Shown here one piece after another: positions 52,015 to 60,383 of a stretch of DNA of 64,000 nucleotides (position 1 is the stretch's first letter; each line of letters opens with the position of its first letter). Under the pieces are notes generated by a model, which saw nothing but the letters and a program-made list of their open reading frames with translations, had not been told where the DNA came from and did not search any database. This DNA is from Mycobacterium lacus. GTDB lineage: Bacteria > Actinomycetota > Actinomycetes > Mycobacteriales > Mycobacteriaceae. The stretch lies in assembly GCF_010731535.1 (NCBI RefSeq), contig NZ_AP022581.1, positions 3,853,952-3,917,951 of the forward strand. Direction: 5' to 3'. A program made the translations under genes and the position numbers.

Positions 52015-53090
52015 CCAACCCGCAAGGACCACCGAACGACCCGACGGTGTGGGCACGTCCTGGCAGTCAAGGTCCGTCCCCCGCAAGCGGGTGGGATCCC
52101 CTCGGTCAACCACCGGCACCGCCTGAGACCTCAACCCAGCGGCTGCACACCGGCGAGCCCCAGGGCGGCCGAGCCGCGGAACCTCCGACTCGACCCGTCG
52201 AGCCGGTACCGCTGGCGGACTCGCAAACTGAGCACCTGGCTGCGGCCAATGCCAACCAGCAGCGGCCCGGCAATCCACCTCCGCCCAGGCCACCCGCGGG
52301 CCCAACGACTCAGCTCGCCGCGCCGGAAGAAGAGCCGGCAGCCGTGAAGACCAAACGACGCCTCCGCGACCCACTATCCATCGCGCTGGTCCTGATCATC
52401 GTGGTTTCGCTGGTCGTCGCCGGGCTGATCGGCGCCGAGCTGTACGTCCGTAATCGAGCGAACACCAAGGTCGCCCAGGCGGTGGCATGCGAGGTCAAGG
52501 ATCAAGCCACCGCGTCCTTCGGGGTGGCGCCGTTGGTCCTGTGGCAGGTCGCCACGAAGCATTTCACCAACATCTCGGTGGAGACCGCGGGCAACCAGAT
52601 CCGCGACGCCAAGGGCATGAAGATCCAGATCACGATTCAGAATGTCCAGCTGAAGTCGACCCCGGCCGCCAAGGGCACGATTGGCGCGCTGGATGCCACC
52701 ATCACGTGGACCTCTGAGGGCATCAAGGAGTCAGTGCAGAACGCGGTTCCGGTTCTGGGCGCCTTCGTCACCAGCAGCGTGACCACTCACCCCAAGGACG
52801 GAACCGTCGAGTTGAAGGGCATGCTCAACGACATCACCGCCAAGCCCGTGGTGGCCGGCAACGGCATCGAGCTGCAGATCCTCAGCTTCAACACCCTCGG
52901 CTTCTCGATGCCCAGAGAGACCGTGCAGTCGACGCTGAACGACTTCACCTCCAATCTCACCAAGAACTACCCATTGGGTATTCACGCCGACAGCGTGCAG
53001 GTGACCTCGACGGGCGTGGTGAGCCACTTCTCCACCCGCGACGCCACCATCCCCGCCGGCAGCCAAAACCCCTGCTTCGCCAACATCTGA
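52011..53090 (+). CDS. DUF2993/LmeA-like membrane-anchored lipid-binding protein (Rv0479c-like)
   Basis: A 359-residue protein starting at a GTG that overlaps the previous stop (GTGA). Residues 1-115 are proline, glutamine and threonine rich and probably disordered. One helix follows (LSIALVLIIVVSLVVAGLIG near residue 125), and the extracytoplasmic part (residues ~150-355) resembles the DUF2993 fold, a tubular lipid-binding domain as in LmeA. It ends GSQNPCFANI. A role in envelope lipid handling is inferred from the fold. The deoC gene converges on it with a 4-base gap. Confidence 0.83.
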   Translation: MTNPQGPPNDPTVWARPGSQGPSPASGWDPLGQPPAPPETSTQRLHTGEPQGGRAAEPPTRPVEPVPLADSQTEHLAAANANQQRPGNPPPPRPPAGPTTQLAAPEEEPAAVKTKRRLRDPLSIALVLIIVVSLVVAGLIGAELYVRNRANTKVAQAVACEVKDQATASFGVAPLVLWQVATKHFTNISVETAGNQIRDAKGMKIQITIQNVQLKSTPAAKGTIGALDATITWTSEGIKESVQNAVPVLGAFVTSSVTTHPKDGTVELKGMLNDITAKPVVAGNGIELQILSFNTLGFSMPRETVQSTLNDFTSNLTKNYPLGIHADSVQVTSTGVVSHFSTRDATIPAGSQNPCFANI

Positions 53091-53094
53091 CGGG

Positions 53095-53775
53095 TCAGGC
53101 CTGGCCGAGCCCGTCCAGCACCGCTCGGGTGCCGGATAGGCCCAGCCTGGTTGCGCCGGCGTCCAGCATCGCGATGGCGTCGGCGGCGGTGCGGATGCCA
53201 CCGCTGGCTTTGACCCCCAGCCGCCCCCCGACCGTCTCGGCCAGCAACGCCACGGCACGCACCGACGCCCCGCCCGCGGGATGAAACCCGGTCGAGGTCT
53301 TGACGAAGTCGGCGCCGGCCTCTTCGGCTGCGCGGCACACCGCCGCCAGCGTGTGGGCGTCCGCCCGGGCCAACAACACCGCCGACTCCACGATCACCTT
53401 GAGCACGGCCCCGGCCACCGCGGCACGCACCGTCAAAATATCGGCCCGGACCGCGTCCAGGTCCCCGGCCAGCGCCGCTCCGATGTCAATGACCATGTCG
53501 ACCTCGCTGGCGCCGGACGCCACGGCCGCGGCGGCCTCGTGGGCCTTGACGGCGGACAGGTGCTTGCCCGACGGGAAACCCGCCACCGCCGCCACCCGCA
53601 CGTCACCGGCCGCGACCGCGACGGGGACCATCGACGGCGACACACATACCGCGTAGACGCCGAGCTCGGCGGCTTCGACGACCAAGGCGGCCACATCGGC
53701 ATTGGTCGCCTCGGGTTTGAGCAGGGTGTGGTCGATCAGTGCGGCCAGCCGCCCCCGCGTGTGTTGGCTCGCCAC
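53095..53775 (-). CDS. deoC: Deoxyribose-phosphate aldolase
   Basis: Cleaves 2-deoxyribose-5-phosphate to acetaldehyde and glyceraldehyde-3-phosphate. 226 residues from the GTG at 53775, which overlaps the stop of the upstream gene by one base (TAGTG). The Schiff-base lysine is in GADFVKTSTGFHPAGGASVR near residue 160. Other conserved blocks are LIDHTLLKPEATNADV near residue 11, EVDMVIDIGAAL near residue 90 and LGVKASGGIRTAADA near residue 190. Longer open frames upstream run antisense-free into the secreted protein gene and were not used. Confidence 0.94.
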   Translation of the reverse strand: MASQHTRGRLAALIDHTLLKPEATNADVAALVVEAAELGVYAVCVSPSMVPVAVAAGDVRVAAVAGFPSGKHLSAVKAHEAAAAVASGASEVDMVIDIGAALAGDLDAVRADILTVRAAVAGAVLKVIVESAVLLARADAHTLAAVCRAAEEAGADFVKTSTGFHPAGGASVRAVALLAETVGGRLGVKASGGIRTAADAIAMLDAGATRLGLSGTRAVLDGLGQA

Positions 53776-54212
53776 TAGAACGGCTCTGAGGGGCCGCCCG
53801 GATTGCATGCGGACGCGACCATTTCGGAGTCGTCGACAACCGGCCGCCACGGCTCGAGGTTCCAGCTGGCTTTGCCGGGTTGCGCGCTTTCGGCGAACTG
53901 CCAGTGGCAGACGAACTGAGCGCGCAGGCCGGGGGTGTCGGCGTCCGGTGAGAGCGCGAGCACCTCGGCCCAGGCTTCGTCGGCGGCCGCGCCCGTCCCG
54001 AGCTGCCGGGCAGCCACACGCCCAGACGGCGTCGGATACACCCGCAGGCTGGTCATGCGACCCCAGTGCATCCATTCGGTGTGGTCGACAAACGGGGGCG
54101 AATACCGGGGGGTCGACACGCCGGTGTCCGGTTCGGCCCCTGGATCAGCCGCCGCTGGGGCGGCGCCGAGCAGCGCAAACACCGCCGCCGACACGGCTAC
54201 GAGCGCTTTCAT
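53775..54212 (-). CDS. Small secreted protein (Rv0477-like)
   Basis: A 145-residue protein from the ATG at 54212. A signal peptide is clear (KALVAVSAAVFALLGAAPAAADP, likely cleaved after AAA). The mature part includes HTEWMHWGRMTSLRVYPTPS and ends with a conserved pattern QFVCHWQFAESAQPGKASWN and SACNPGGPSEPF; two cysteines may form one disulfide. This is the DUF2599 type of mycobacterial secreted protein in my reading; no enzymatic motif is seen. It is cotranslated with deoC and lies 4 bases after the small membrane protein gene. Confidence 0.85.
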   Translation of the reverse strand: MKALVAVSAAVFALLGAAPAAADPGAEPDTGVSTPRYSPPFVDHTEWMHWGRMTSLRVYPTPSGRVAARQLGTGAAADEAWAEVLALSPDADTPGLRAQFVCHWQFAESAQPGKASWNLEPWRPVVDDSEMVASACNPGGPSEPF

Positions 54213-54216
54213 CCCG

Positions 54217-54504
54217 TTAGCGCGACTTGCCCTGAATGTCGAGAAGCTTGGGCCGCACATCGACCAAATACACGCCCGCTGCACAGGCGGCTATGACGAT
54301 CCCAAGCACGCCGAAAACGAAACCCAGGATGGACGTGAGCGCCACGCTCACGCCCAGGATGATCAACCAAACCGGCTTGGTCAGCTTGTCGGCGGCGGTA
54401 TAGGCGTCGTGTCGCTGCAGCGCCGCATGCACAAACGCATACACCGTCGTCACCAGGACGGCGATCTGCAAGACCAACATGACGGTACCCACGAGGTGAC
54501 TCAC
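54217..54504 (-). CDS. Small membrane protein, DUF2516-like (Rv0476-like)
   Basis: A 95-residue protein with three hydrophobic segments: LVGTVMLVLQIAVLVTTVYA, WLIILGVSVALTSILGFVFG and VLGIVIAACAAGVYLVDVRP. It ends RPKLLDIQGKSR, a tail kept in the M. tuberculosis orthologue. A later in-frame ATG (residue 9) would give the 87-residue length known there. Function unknown. It lies 83 bases downstream of hbhA on the same strand. Confidence 0.85.
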   Translation of the reverse strand: MSHLVGTVMLVLQIAVLVTTVYAFVHAALQRHDAYTAADKLTKPVWLIILGVSVALTSILGFVFGVLGIVIAACAAGVYLVDVRPKLLDIQGKSR

Positions 54505-54587
54505 GTCTTAAGACTATGCGGGGACCCTCCCAAACGTCGACTCCGAGCCGCCCAACAGGGCGACTCGGAGTCGATTGGTTTCCGGCC

Positions 54588-55184
54588 CTACTTCTGGGTG
54601 ACCTTCTTGGCCGAAGCCTTCTTCGCAGGCGCCTTCTTCGCGGCGGCCTTCTTGGCCGGAGCCTTCTTGGCGGCCGGAGCCTTCTTGGCGGCCGGAGCCT
54701 TCTTGGGCAGCTCGATGCCGACCAGTTTGGCGGCACGCTCACCAACCGCGCGGGTCTGCGAGGCGACGGTGCCCAGCGCTTCCTGGGTCAACTCGACAGC
54801 CTGGTCCACGTAGCCCTCGGCACGTGCCGACGCGTCCTCGAAGGCCGACTGGCTGCGGATGCGCTCGAGGGCGGCCTCGCCGCGCTCGACCAGCTCGTTG
54901 TACCGGTTGGTCGCGGCCTCGAGGTAGCCCTCGGCGGCCTTGCGCAGCTCCTCGGCGGTGAACCGCTCGCGCAGCTCGGTGATCTGCTCGGGCAGCTCCT
55001 CCTGCAGCTTGGACAGGCGAGCGCGGCTCTCCTCGACCCGGCTGCGGGTGTCGGAACGGGTCTCTTCGGCACGCTCACGCAGGTTGGCGATCAAGTCGTT
55101 GACTGTGGCCAGGGCCAAGTCGGCCGCGCCCAGCGCAGCAAGCAACGGAGCCCGCAGATCCTCGATGTTCGAGCTTTCGGCCAT
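54588..55184 (-). CDS. hbhA: Heparin-binding haemagglutinin adhesin
   Basis: A 198-residue surface adhesin with a role in epithelial binding in pathogenic mycobacteria. Residues ~5-110 form an alpha-helical coiled coil (LRAPLLAALGAADLALATVN, then LRERAEETRSDTRSRVEESR). The C-terminal ~40 residues are the heparin-binding tail of Lys-Ala-Pro repeats (KKAPAAKKAPAAKK, then KKAAAKKAPAKK), ending KKVTQK. In M. tuberculosis the lysines are methylated. A ribosome site (GAAAGGA) is 7 bases upstream of the ATG at 55184. The tail codons contain short repeats and may vary in number between strains. Confidence 0.96.
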   Translation of the reverse strand: MAESSNIEDLRAPLLAALGAADLALATVNDLIANLRERAEETRSDTRSRVEESRARLSKLQEELPEQITELRERFTAEELRKAAEGYLEAATNRYNELVERGEAALERIRSQSAFEDASARAEGYVDQAVELTQEALGTVASQTRAVGERAAKLVGIELPKKAPAAKKAPAAKKAPAKKAAAKKAPAKKASAKKVTQK

Positions 55185-55488
55185 GGTTTTTCCTTTCGCT
55201 GTTTGTTTTCGTTATTTGTTTTCCGTTATCCGTGTTGTTGCGTCTGTGGTCTGGAGTTGAGGCAAGCGTCGGCTCCTCCGAGAGGAGAGTCAAGACCCGC
55301 GGATTGACGTGGCACGCGACTTGCGGAGAACCTCCTGATTCATCGGGTCGGTTGCTGGTCGAGTTCTTGTCATGTCGCCGGTGTTGGCGACTTCCCCGCT
55401 GGTGGATAGGCCGGCGCTTTAGACCCCACCGGCACCATTCGCGCGACATTGACTGCCGGGGTTCGACGGCTCGGTTCCAGCCAACGGG
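55185..55488. other. Non-coding gap upstream of hbhA
   Basis: The 304 bases between hbhA and the XRE regulator gene contain no open frame with coding character. The part nearest hbhA is relatively AT-rich and includes the GAAAGGA ribosome-binding site. The rest should hold the hbhA promoter. I see no clear inverted repeat or known operator. Confidence 0.5.
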
Positions 55489-55899
55489 CTAATCGGTCGT
55501 CGATGTCGAATCGCTCGGACACTCCTCACGGATAGCTTCGTTTTGCTGGGTAAACGACGCGTAGATGTCCAGCAAGATCTGCTTCTGACGCTCGGTGATC
55601 GCGGTGTCGGTGATGATCGCGTCGCGAACCTGACTGGTCTCGCTGGGCTCGAGAATCCCCGCCCGCACGTAGAGGACCTCAGCGGAGACCCGCAACGCCT
55701 TCGCGATCTGGTTCAGGACGTCGGCCGACGGCTTGCGCAATCCGCGCTCTACCTGGCTCAAGTACGGATTGCTGACACCGGACCGTTCGGCAAGCTGCCG
55801 CATCGAGACGTGTGCCGTCTCGCGCTGCGACCTGATGAAGCTGCCAATGTCGGAGGCCGCACTGGACACCTTGGTCGCCAGCTTCTCCTCCGCGGCCAT
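55489..55899 (-). CDS. XRE-family transcriptional regulator (Rv0474-like)
   Basis: A 136-residue regulator from the ATG at 55899; the open frame reaches 55920. The helix-turn-helix covers residues ~20-75: IGSFIRSQRETAHVSMRQLA, then ERSGVSNPYLSQVERGLRKP, then LNQIAKALRVSAEVLYVRAG. The C-terminal part includes TERQKQILLDIYASFTQQNE, a predicted helix. In M. tuberculosis Rv0474 precedes hbhA and binds DNA near it; a link with hbhA control is plausible from position. It is 88 bases downstream of the DUF445 gene. Confidence 0.9.
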   Translation of the reverse strand: MAAEEKLATKVSSAASDIGSFIRSQRETAHVSMRQLAERSGVSNPYLSQVERGLRKPSADVLNQIAKALRVSAEVLYVRAGILEPSETSQVRDAIITDTAITERQKQILLDIYASFTQQNEAIREECPSDSTSTTD

Positions 55900-55987
55900 T
55901 GCGCGCCCTCCTTGATGCATTGGACGTGGTGCTTACCGGCAACAGCGTACGGCCAGGTGCTTGCTTTTGCAAGCGCTTGTTAGCACC

Positions 55988-57370
55988 TCAGAACAGTAAT
56001 TGCGCGACGGCGTAGATCACCAGCCCCGCCAGCGCACCCACCACGGTCCCATTGATCCGAATGAATTGCAGGTCGCGACCGACGTGTAGTTCGATGCGTC
56101 GGCTGGCTTCCTCGGCGTCCCAGCGTTCGATCGTCTCGGTGATGATCGCGGTGATCTCCACCCCGTATTGCGAGACCAGGTGCTGGGCGGCCCGCACCAT
56201 CCAGTTGTCGACCTTGTCGCGCAGTTCGGCATCGTCGCGCAGCGATTCCCCGATTTGAATCACCGCGTCGGCAATGCGGGTGCGCAGCGCGCTGGACGGG
56301 TCGTCCACACCCTCGAGCACCGATCGTTTGAGCGTCTTCCACGCCGTCGCGGCGGCGTTGGCGATCTCGTCGCGCGCCATCAGCTGCTCCTTGACGTCAT
56401 CGGCGCGCGCAATAGTGACCGGATCGTGCTGGAGGTCGTCGGCGAATTCGAACAGAAAGCGGGTCGCCGAACGACGCAATTCGTGGTCGGGGTTGCGGCG
56501 CACCTTGTCGGTGAAGTCCATCAACTCACGGTGGATGCGGTCGCCGACAAGGTGGTCGATGAATCGCGGCGACCAGCTCGGCGAGTCGCGCTCCACCACC
56601 CGCTGGATGACCACTCCGGCGTTCAGCGACCATTGGAATGCCCGGTCCGCCAGCAACTGGATCAGAGCCTCCTGCCGATTCTCCGCCAGCAGCGTCGCCA
56701 GCATCCGGCCCGCCGGCGGGCCCCACTGTGGTTCGGCGATACGGCGCACGATCATGCGGTCGATCACGTGCTGGACGTCCTCGTCGCGCAGCAGCTCAAC
56801 GAGCACCCGTAGCACCGTCGCTGCCTCCGCCGCGACCCGCTGAGCGTGTGCGGCCTCGGACAGCCATTTACCCAGCCGGCTGGGCACCTGCGCGTCACGC
56901 AGCTTGGTCTCCACGACGGGCGGCGACAGGAAGTTCTCCCGCACAAACGTGCCCAGGCCCTCGCCCAGCTGGTCTTTCTTTCGCTTGATGATGGCGGTGT
57001 GCGGGATCGGTATGCCCAACGGATGCTTGAACAGCGCGGTAACGGCGAACCAGTCCGCCAGAGCACCCACCATGCCGGCCTCGGCGGCGGCCCGGGCATA
57101 ACCAACCCAAGCCGCGGTGACGCCGTGGGCCTGCGCCCAGCGGCAGGCCAGAAAGGCGCCGGTGGCACCGACCAAAAAGCTCAGTGCCACTACTTTCATC
57201 CGGCGCAGTGCCACTCGCCGCTCGGCATCCGCCTCCGGATCAGCCCCGGCGAACGACTCCGCGAAGGACGGGTGGGCGCGCCGCGCCGACGTCGGTGGCG
57301 TCCGCACGTCCAGCGCCGGCGTCGGCGAGCCGGACGCCCGTGCCCACTGTGAGGCTCTGTGTGCCACCAC
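55988..57370 (-). CDS. DUF445-family membrane protein (Rv0473-like)
   Basis: A 460-residue protein. Two N-terminal helices near residues 60-115 (VVALSFLVGATGAFLACRWA and AAEAGMVGALADWFAVTALF) are followed by the family block KHPLGIPIPHTAIIKRKKDQ. A long, mostly helical cytosolic domain follows, and a final helix (INGTVVGALAGLVIYAVAQL) closes the protein. This layout is that of the DUF445/YheB-YjiN family, whose function is unknown. It is divergent from the TetR-type gene, 136 bases away. Confidence 0.88.
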   Translation of the reverse strand: MVAHRASQWARASGSPTPALDVRTPPTSARRAHPSFAESFAGADPEADAERRVALRRMKVVALSFLVGATGAFLACRWAQAHGVTAAWVGYARAAAEAGMVGALADWFAVTALFKHPLGIPIPHTAIIKRKKDQLGEGLGTFVRENFLSPPVVETKLRDAQVPSRLGKWLSEAAHAQRVAAEAATVLRVLVELLRDEDVQHVIDRMIVRRIAEPQWGPPAGRMLATLLAENRQEALIQLLADRAFQWSLNAGVVIQRVVERDSPSWSPRFIDHLVGDRIHRELMDFTDKVRRNPDHELRRSATRFLFEFADDLQHDPVTIARADDVKEQLMARDEIANAAATAWKTLKRSVLEGVDDPSSALRTRIADAVIQIGESLRDDAELRDKVDNWMVRAAQHLVSQYGVEITAIITETIERWDAEEASRRIELHVGRDLQFIRINGTVVGALAGLVIYAVAQLLF

Positions 57371-57506
57371 ACCATCATCCGCTATGGGGGGACACCAGTT
57401 AACGTGACGGGACTGTTCTCGTCAGCCACGGCACATGCGGCCGGTGTGCCAAAAGGGCCCTGGGGAACCGTAGTATCGAGGCGTCTGATGAATTGGAACC
57501 CGCAAA

Positions 57507-58208
57507 GTGGCAGAGCAAATCCAGGCCCGGACCGTGAAGACGGATGGTCGCAAGCGGCGCTGGCACCAGCACAAGGTGGAGCGCCGCAATGAGCTGGTGG
57601 ACGGCACAATCGTTGCGATCCGCCGGCACGGCCGCTTCTTGAGCATGGACGAGATCGCGGCGGAGATCGGCGTTTCCAAGACCGTGCTCTACCGCTACTT
57701 CGTCGACAAGAACGACCTGACGACCGCGGTGATGATGCGCTTCACGCAGACCACCCTGATTCCCAACATGGCCGCGGCGCTATCGTCCAATCTCGACGGT
57801 TTCGACCTGGCCCGCGAAATCATCCGGGTATACGTCGAAACCGTGGCGGCCGAGCCGGAGCCGTACCGGTTCGTGATGGCCAACAGCTCGGCCAGCAAGA
57901 GCAAAGTGATTGCCGACTCGGAGCGGATCATCGCCCGCATGCTCGCGGTGATGATGCGCCGCCGCATGCAACAGGCCGGGATGGACACCGGCGGAGTGGA
58001 GCCATGGGCCTACCTGATCGTCGGCGGCGTGCAGCTGGCCACCCACTCGTGGATGTCGGATCCGCGAATGAGCCGCGACGAGCTGATCGACTACCTGACC
58101 ATGCTCAGTTGGAACGCGTTGAAAGGAATCGTCGAGGTCGGCGGATCGCTGGAGAAGTTCCGCGCGGAGCCGCATCCGTCTCCGATTGTCCCGCCGCGCG
58201 ACGGCTAA
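57507..58208 (+). CDS. TetR-family transcriptional regulator (Rv0472c-like)
   Basis: A 233-residue regulator. The helix-turn-helix near residues 40-75 reads HGRFLSMDEIAAEIGVSKTV and LYRYFVDKNDLTTAVMMRF. The C-terminal ligand and dimer domain contains two conserved arginine-rich helices (IIARMLAVMMRRRMQQAG). The start chosen (GTG at 57507, MAEQIQARTVK) follows the expected length; upstream sequence is non-coding. It may control the DUF445 gene or the UbiA gene downstream. The ligand is unknown. Confidence 0.9.
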   Translation: MAEQIQARTVKTDGRKRRWHQHKVERRNELVDGTIVAIRRHGRFLSMDEIAAEIGVSKTVLYRYFVDKNDLTTAVMMRFTQTTLIPNMAAALSSNLDGFDLAREIIRVYVETVAAEPEPYRFVMANSSASKSKVIADSERIIARMLAVMMRRRMQQAGMDTGGVEPWAYLIVGGVQLATHSWMSDPRMSRDELIDYLTMLSWNALKGIVEVGGSLEKFRAEPHPSPIVPPRDG

Positions 58209-58210
58209 GC

Positions 58211-58340
58211 GCCGGCCTAAGCTTGATTGCCCGCTCCTCACTCGCGCCGTTCCGGCGCTCGCCGTCGCCGGCCTAGGCTTGATTGCCCGGCTCCTCACTC
58301 GCGCCGTTCCGGCGCTCACCGTCGCCGGCCTAGGCTTGAG
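58211..58340. repeat. MIRU-like repeat, two copies plus a partial, TetR-UbiA junction
   Basis: Units start at 58211, 58267 and (partial) 58324 with periods of 56 and 57 bases. The core is GCCGGCCTAGGCTTGATTGC followed by CGGCTCCTCACTCGCGCCG. The array begins 2 bases after the TetR stop and ends just before the ATG of the UbiA gene. The core matches the family at 50987-51178. Confidence 0.88.
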
Positions 58341-58342
58341 GA

Positions 58343-59353
58343 ATGTCTGAGCTGAGGGCGAGTTCACGGCTGAGGTCGTGGGCATACGCACTTCGCACCA
58401 CCAATCCCCCGCCCGATGGACCGATCGACGGCGTCACGCGCTGGCTCGTCGTGACCCGCGCGGCGGTGTTACCGATGACCCTGGTCGCTGGCCTGGTCGC
58501 GGCGCTGCTCGCGGTCGGCAAGCCAGGCCTGGATTGGCGCTGGCTCGTCCTGGCCGTGGTGGGGATCACATGCGCGCATGCAGCCAACAACCTGATGAAC
58601 GACCTCTACGACACCCGGGTCGGCACCGACAGCGCCAATTACCCCCGTGCCCGCTACGCCCCGCACCCGGTGCTGTCGGGCCTGATCGGGCGCCGGACGT
58701 TGGGCCTGGCAATCCTGTTGGTCAATCTCGCCGACCTGGCGATCCTCATCACGCTGGCGCTTGCCAGGGGCTGGCCCGTGGTCGCCTTTGCGCTGAGCGG
58801 GTTCGCGTTGAGCGTCGCCTACACGGCGCCCCCACTACGGCTGAAGAAGCGCGGGCTCGGCGAGCCCGACGTTTTCGTCGTCTGGGGTCCGTTGATGGTG
58901 TGCGGCACGTACTACTCGGCAGTGGGCGCGGTTGGCTGGGAGATCGTCCTGGCGTCGCTGCCCTATGGCCTGCTATGCACCACGGTGTTGATGGGCAAGC
59001 ACATCGACAAGATTCCGTATGACGAACCGCTTGGTATCCGAACACTGCCGGTCCTGCTCGGCGAGTCCCGCGCCCGCACCGTGACGCTGGCAATGATGCT
59101 CGGGTTCTACGTGCTGGTGGTCGTCGACGTCGCGGTGGAGGCCATGCCGTGGCCCGCCCTGCTGGTCGCTTTGGCGCTGCCCCGGCTGGCCAAGGTGTGG
59201 CCGCACTTCCGGCGCCAGCGGCCCGACCAGCCGCCACCGGAGTTTCCAGTGTGGCCGCTGTGGTATGCGGCACTGGCGTGGGTGCACGTGCGTCAGGCCG
59301 GTGTACTGCTGGTCGTGGGCCTCGCGATCGGCGCCATCCTGCGCGCATTGTGA
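58343..59353 (+). CDS. UbiA-family prenyltransferase
   Basis: A 336-residue integral membrane prenyltransferase with about eight or nine helices. The first aspartate-rich, prenyl-diphosphate/Mg-binding motif is NNLMNDLYDTRVGTDSANYP near residue 90 (NDxxDxxxGTD). The second region is GKHIDKIPYDEPLGIRTLP near residue 215, with Asp and Glu residues in the expected place. UbiA enzymes attach isoprenoid chains to aromatic or sugar acceptors; MenA and decaprenylphosphoryl-ribose synthases are mycobacterial examples. This is neither the usual menA nor ubiA gene by position. M. tuberculosis has only short unassigned genes here (Rv0471c, Rv0470A). It stands between a TetR gene and pcaA. Confidence 0.88.
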   Translation: MSELRASSRLRSWAYALRTTNPPPDGPIDGVTRWLVVTRAAVLPMTLVAGLVAALLAVGKPGLDWRWLVLAVVGITCAHAANNLMNDLYDTRVGTDSANYPRARYAPHPVLSGLIGRRTLGLAILLVNLADLAILITLALARGWPVVAFALSGFALSVAYTAPPLRLKKRGLGEPDVFVVWGPLMVCGTYYSAVGAVGWEIVLASLPYGLLCTTVLMGKHIDKIPYDEPLGIRTLPVLLGESRARTVTLAMMLGFYVLVVVDVAVEAMPWPALLVALALPRLAKVWPHFRRQRPDQPPPEFPVWPLWYAALAWVHVRQAGVLLVVGLAIGAILRAL

Positions 59354-59498
59354 GCCGTCGGTGACGTGAAGTCTGGGTCAGGAAGAGACCAGGACCGCCT
59401 GCAGCGGCTAGCATGCATGAGATGCATCGGGGGCAAGGCAGAGTGCGTCGTTGGCAATTGTCTGAGCGCCTCCGAGACACAGAAAGGCCCATCTCGTT

Positions 59499-60362
59499 AT
59501 GTCCGTGCAGCTCACGCCGCATTTTGGAAACGTTCAAGCCCACTACGACCTATCCGACGATTTCTTCCGGCTGTTCCTGGACCCCACCCAGACCTACAGC
59601 TGCGCCTATTTCGAACGTGACGACATGACGCTGGAAGAAGCCCAGATCGCCAAGATCGACCTGGCGCTGGGCAAGCTGAAGCTCGAGCCCGGGATGACTC
59701 TGCTGGACATCGGCTGCGGCTGGGGCGCCACGATGCGACGGGCCATCGAGAAGTACGACGTCAACGTCGTCGGCCTGACGTTGTCGGAGAACCAGGCCGC
59801 CCACGTCCAGACGATGTTCGACGAGCTGGACACCCCGCGCACCAGGCGAGTGCTGCTAGAGGGCTGGGAGAAGTTTCACGAGCCAGTCGACCGCATTGTC
59901 TCGATCGGCGCGTTCGAGCACTTCGGCCACCAGCGCTACCACCATTTCTTCGAGGTGGCGTATCGGGCATTGCCGTCGGACGGCGTGATGCTGCTACACA
60001 CGATCGTGCGCCCCACCTTCCGGGAAGCCAGGCAAAAGGGCCTGACGCTGACCCACGAGCTGGTTCACTTCACCAAATTCATCCTGGCCGAAATCTTCCC
60101 GGGCGGTTGGCTGCCGTCGATCCCAACGGTGGAGGAGCACGCCGAAAAGGTCGGTTTCAAGGTGACCCGTATCCAGTCCCTACAGCTGCACTATGCGAGG
60201 ACCCTGGACATGTGGGCCGCCGCGCTCGAAGCCAACAGGCAGCAGGCCATCGCGCTCCAATCGCAGAAGGTGTACGACCGGTACATGAAGTACCTGACGG
60301 GCTGCGCGAAGCTGTTCCGTGAGGGCTACACCGACATCGCCCAGTTCACGCTGGAAAAGTAG
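59499..60362 (+). CDS. pcaA: Cyclopropane mycolic acid synthase PcaA
   Basis: A 287-residue SAM-dependent methyltransferase that introduces the proximal cis-cyclopropane of alpha-mycolates, which matters for cording in M. tuberculosis. It starts MSVQLTPHFGNVQAHYDLSD. Motif I is LLDIGCGWGATMRRAIEKYD near residue 68, the substrate-binding YFERDDMTLEEAQIAKID is near residue 34, and VSIGAFEHFGHQRYHHFFEV near residue 130. The short N-terminus distinguishes it from the CmaA2-like gene at 24346. The umaA gene that follows in M. tuberculosis is absent here; fadB2 converges on it with a 21-base gap. Confidence 0.95.
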   Translation: MSVQLTPHFGNVQAHYDLSDDFFRLFLDPTQTYSCAYFERDDMTLEEAQIAKIDLALGKLKLEPGMTLLDIGCGWGATMRRAIEKYDVNVVGLTLSENQAAHVQTMFDELDTPRTRRVLLEGWEKFHEPVDRIVSIGAFEHFGHQRYHHFFEVAYRALPSDGVMLLHTIVRPTFREARQKGLTLTHELVHFTKFILAEIFPGGWLPSIPTVEEHAEKVGFKVTRIQSLQLHYARTLDMWAAALEANRQQAIALQSQKVYDRYMKYLTGCAKLFREGYTDIAQFTLEK

Positions 60363-60383
60363 CCAGGGCGGAAGGCCGCCGCC

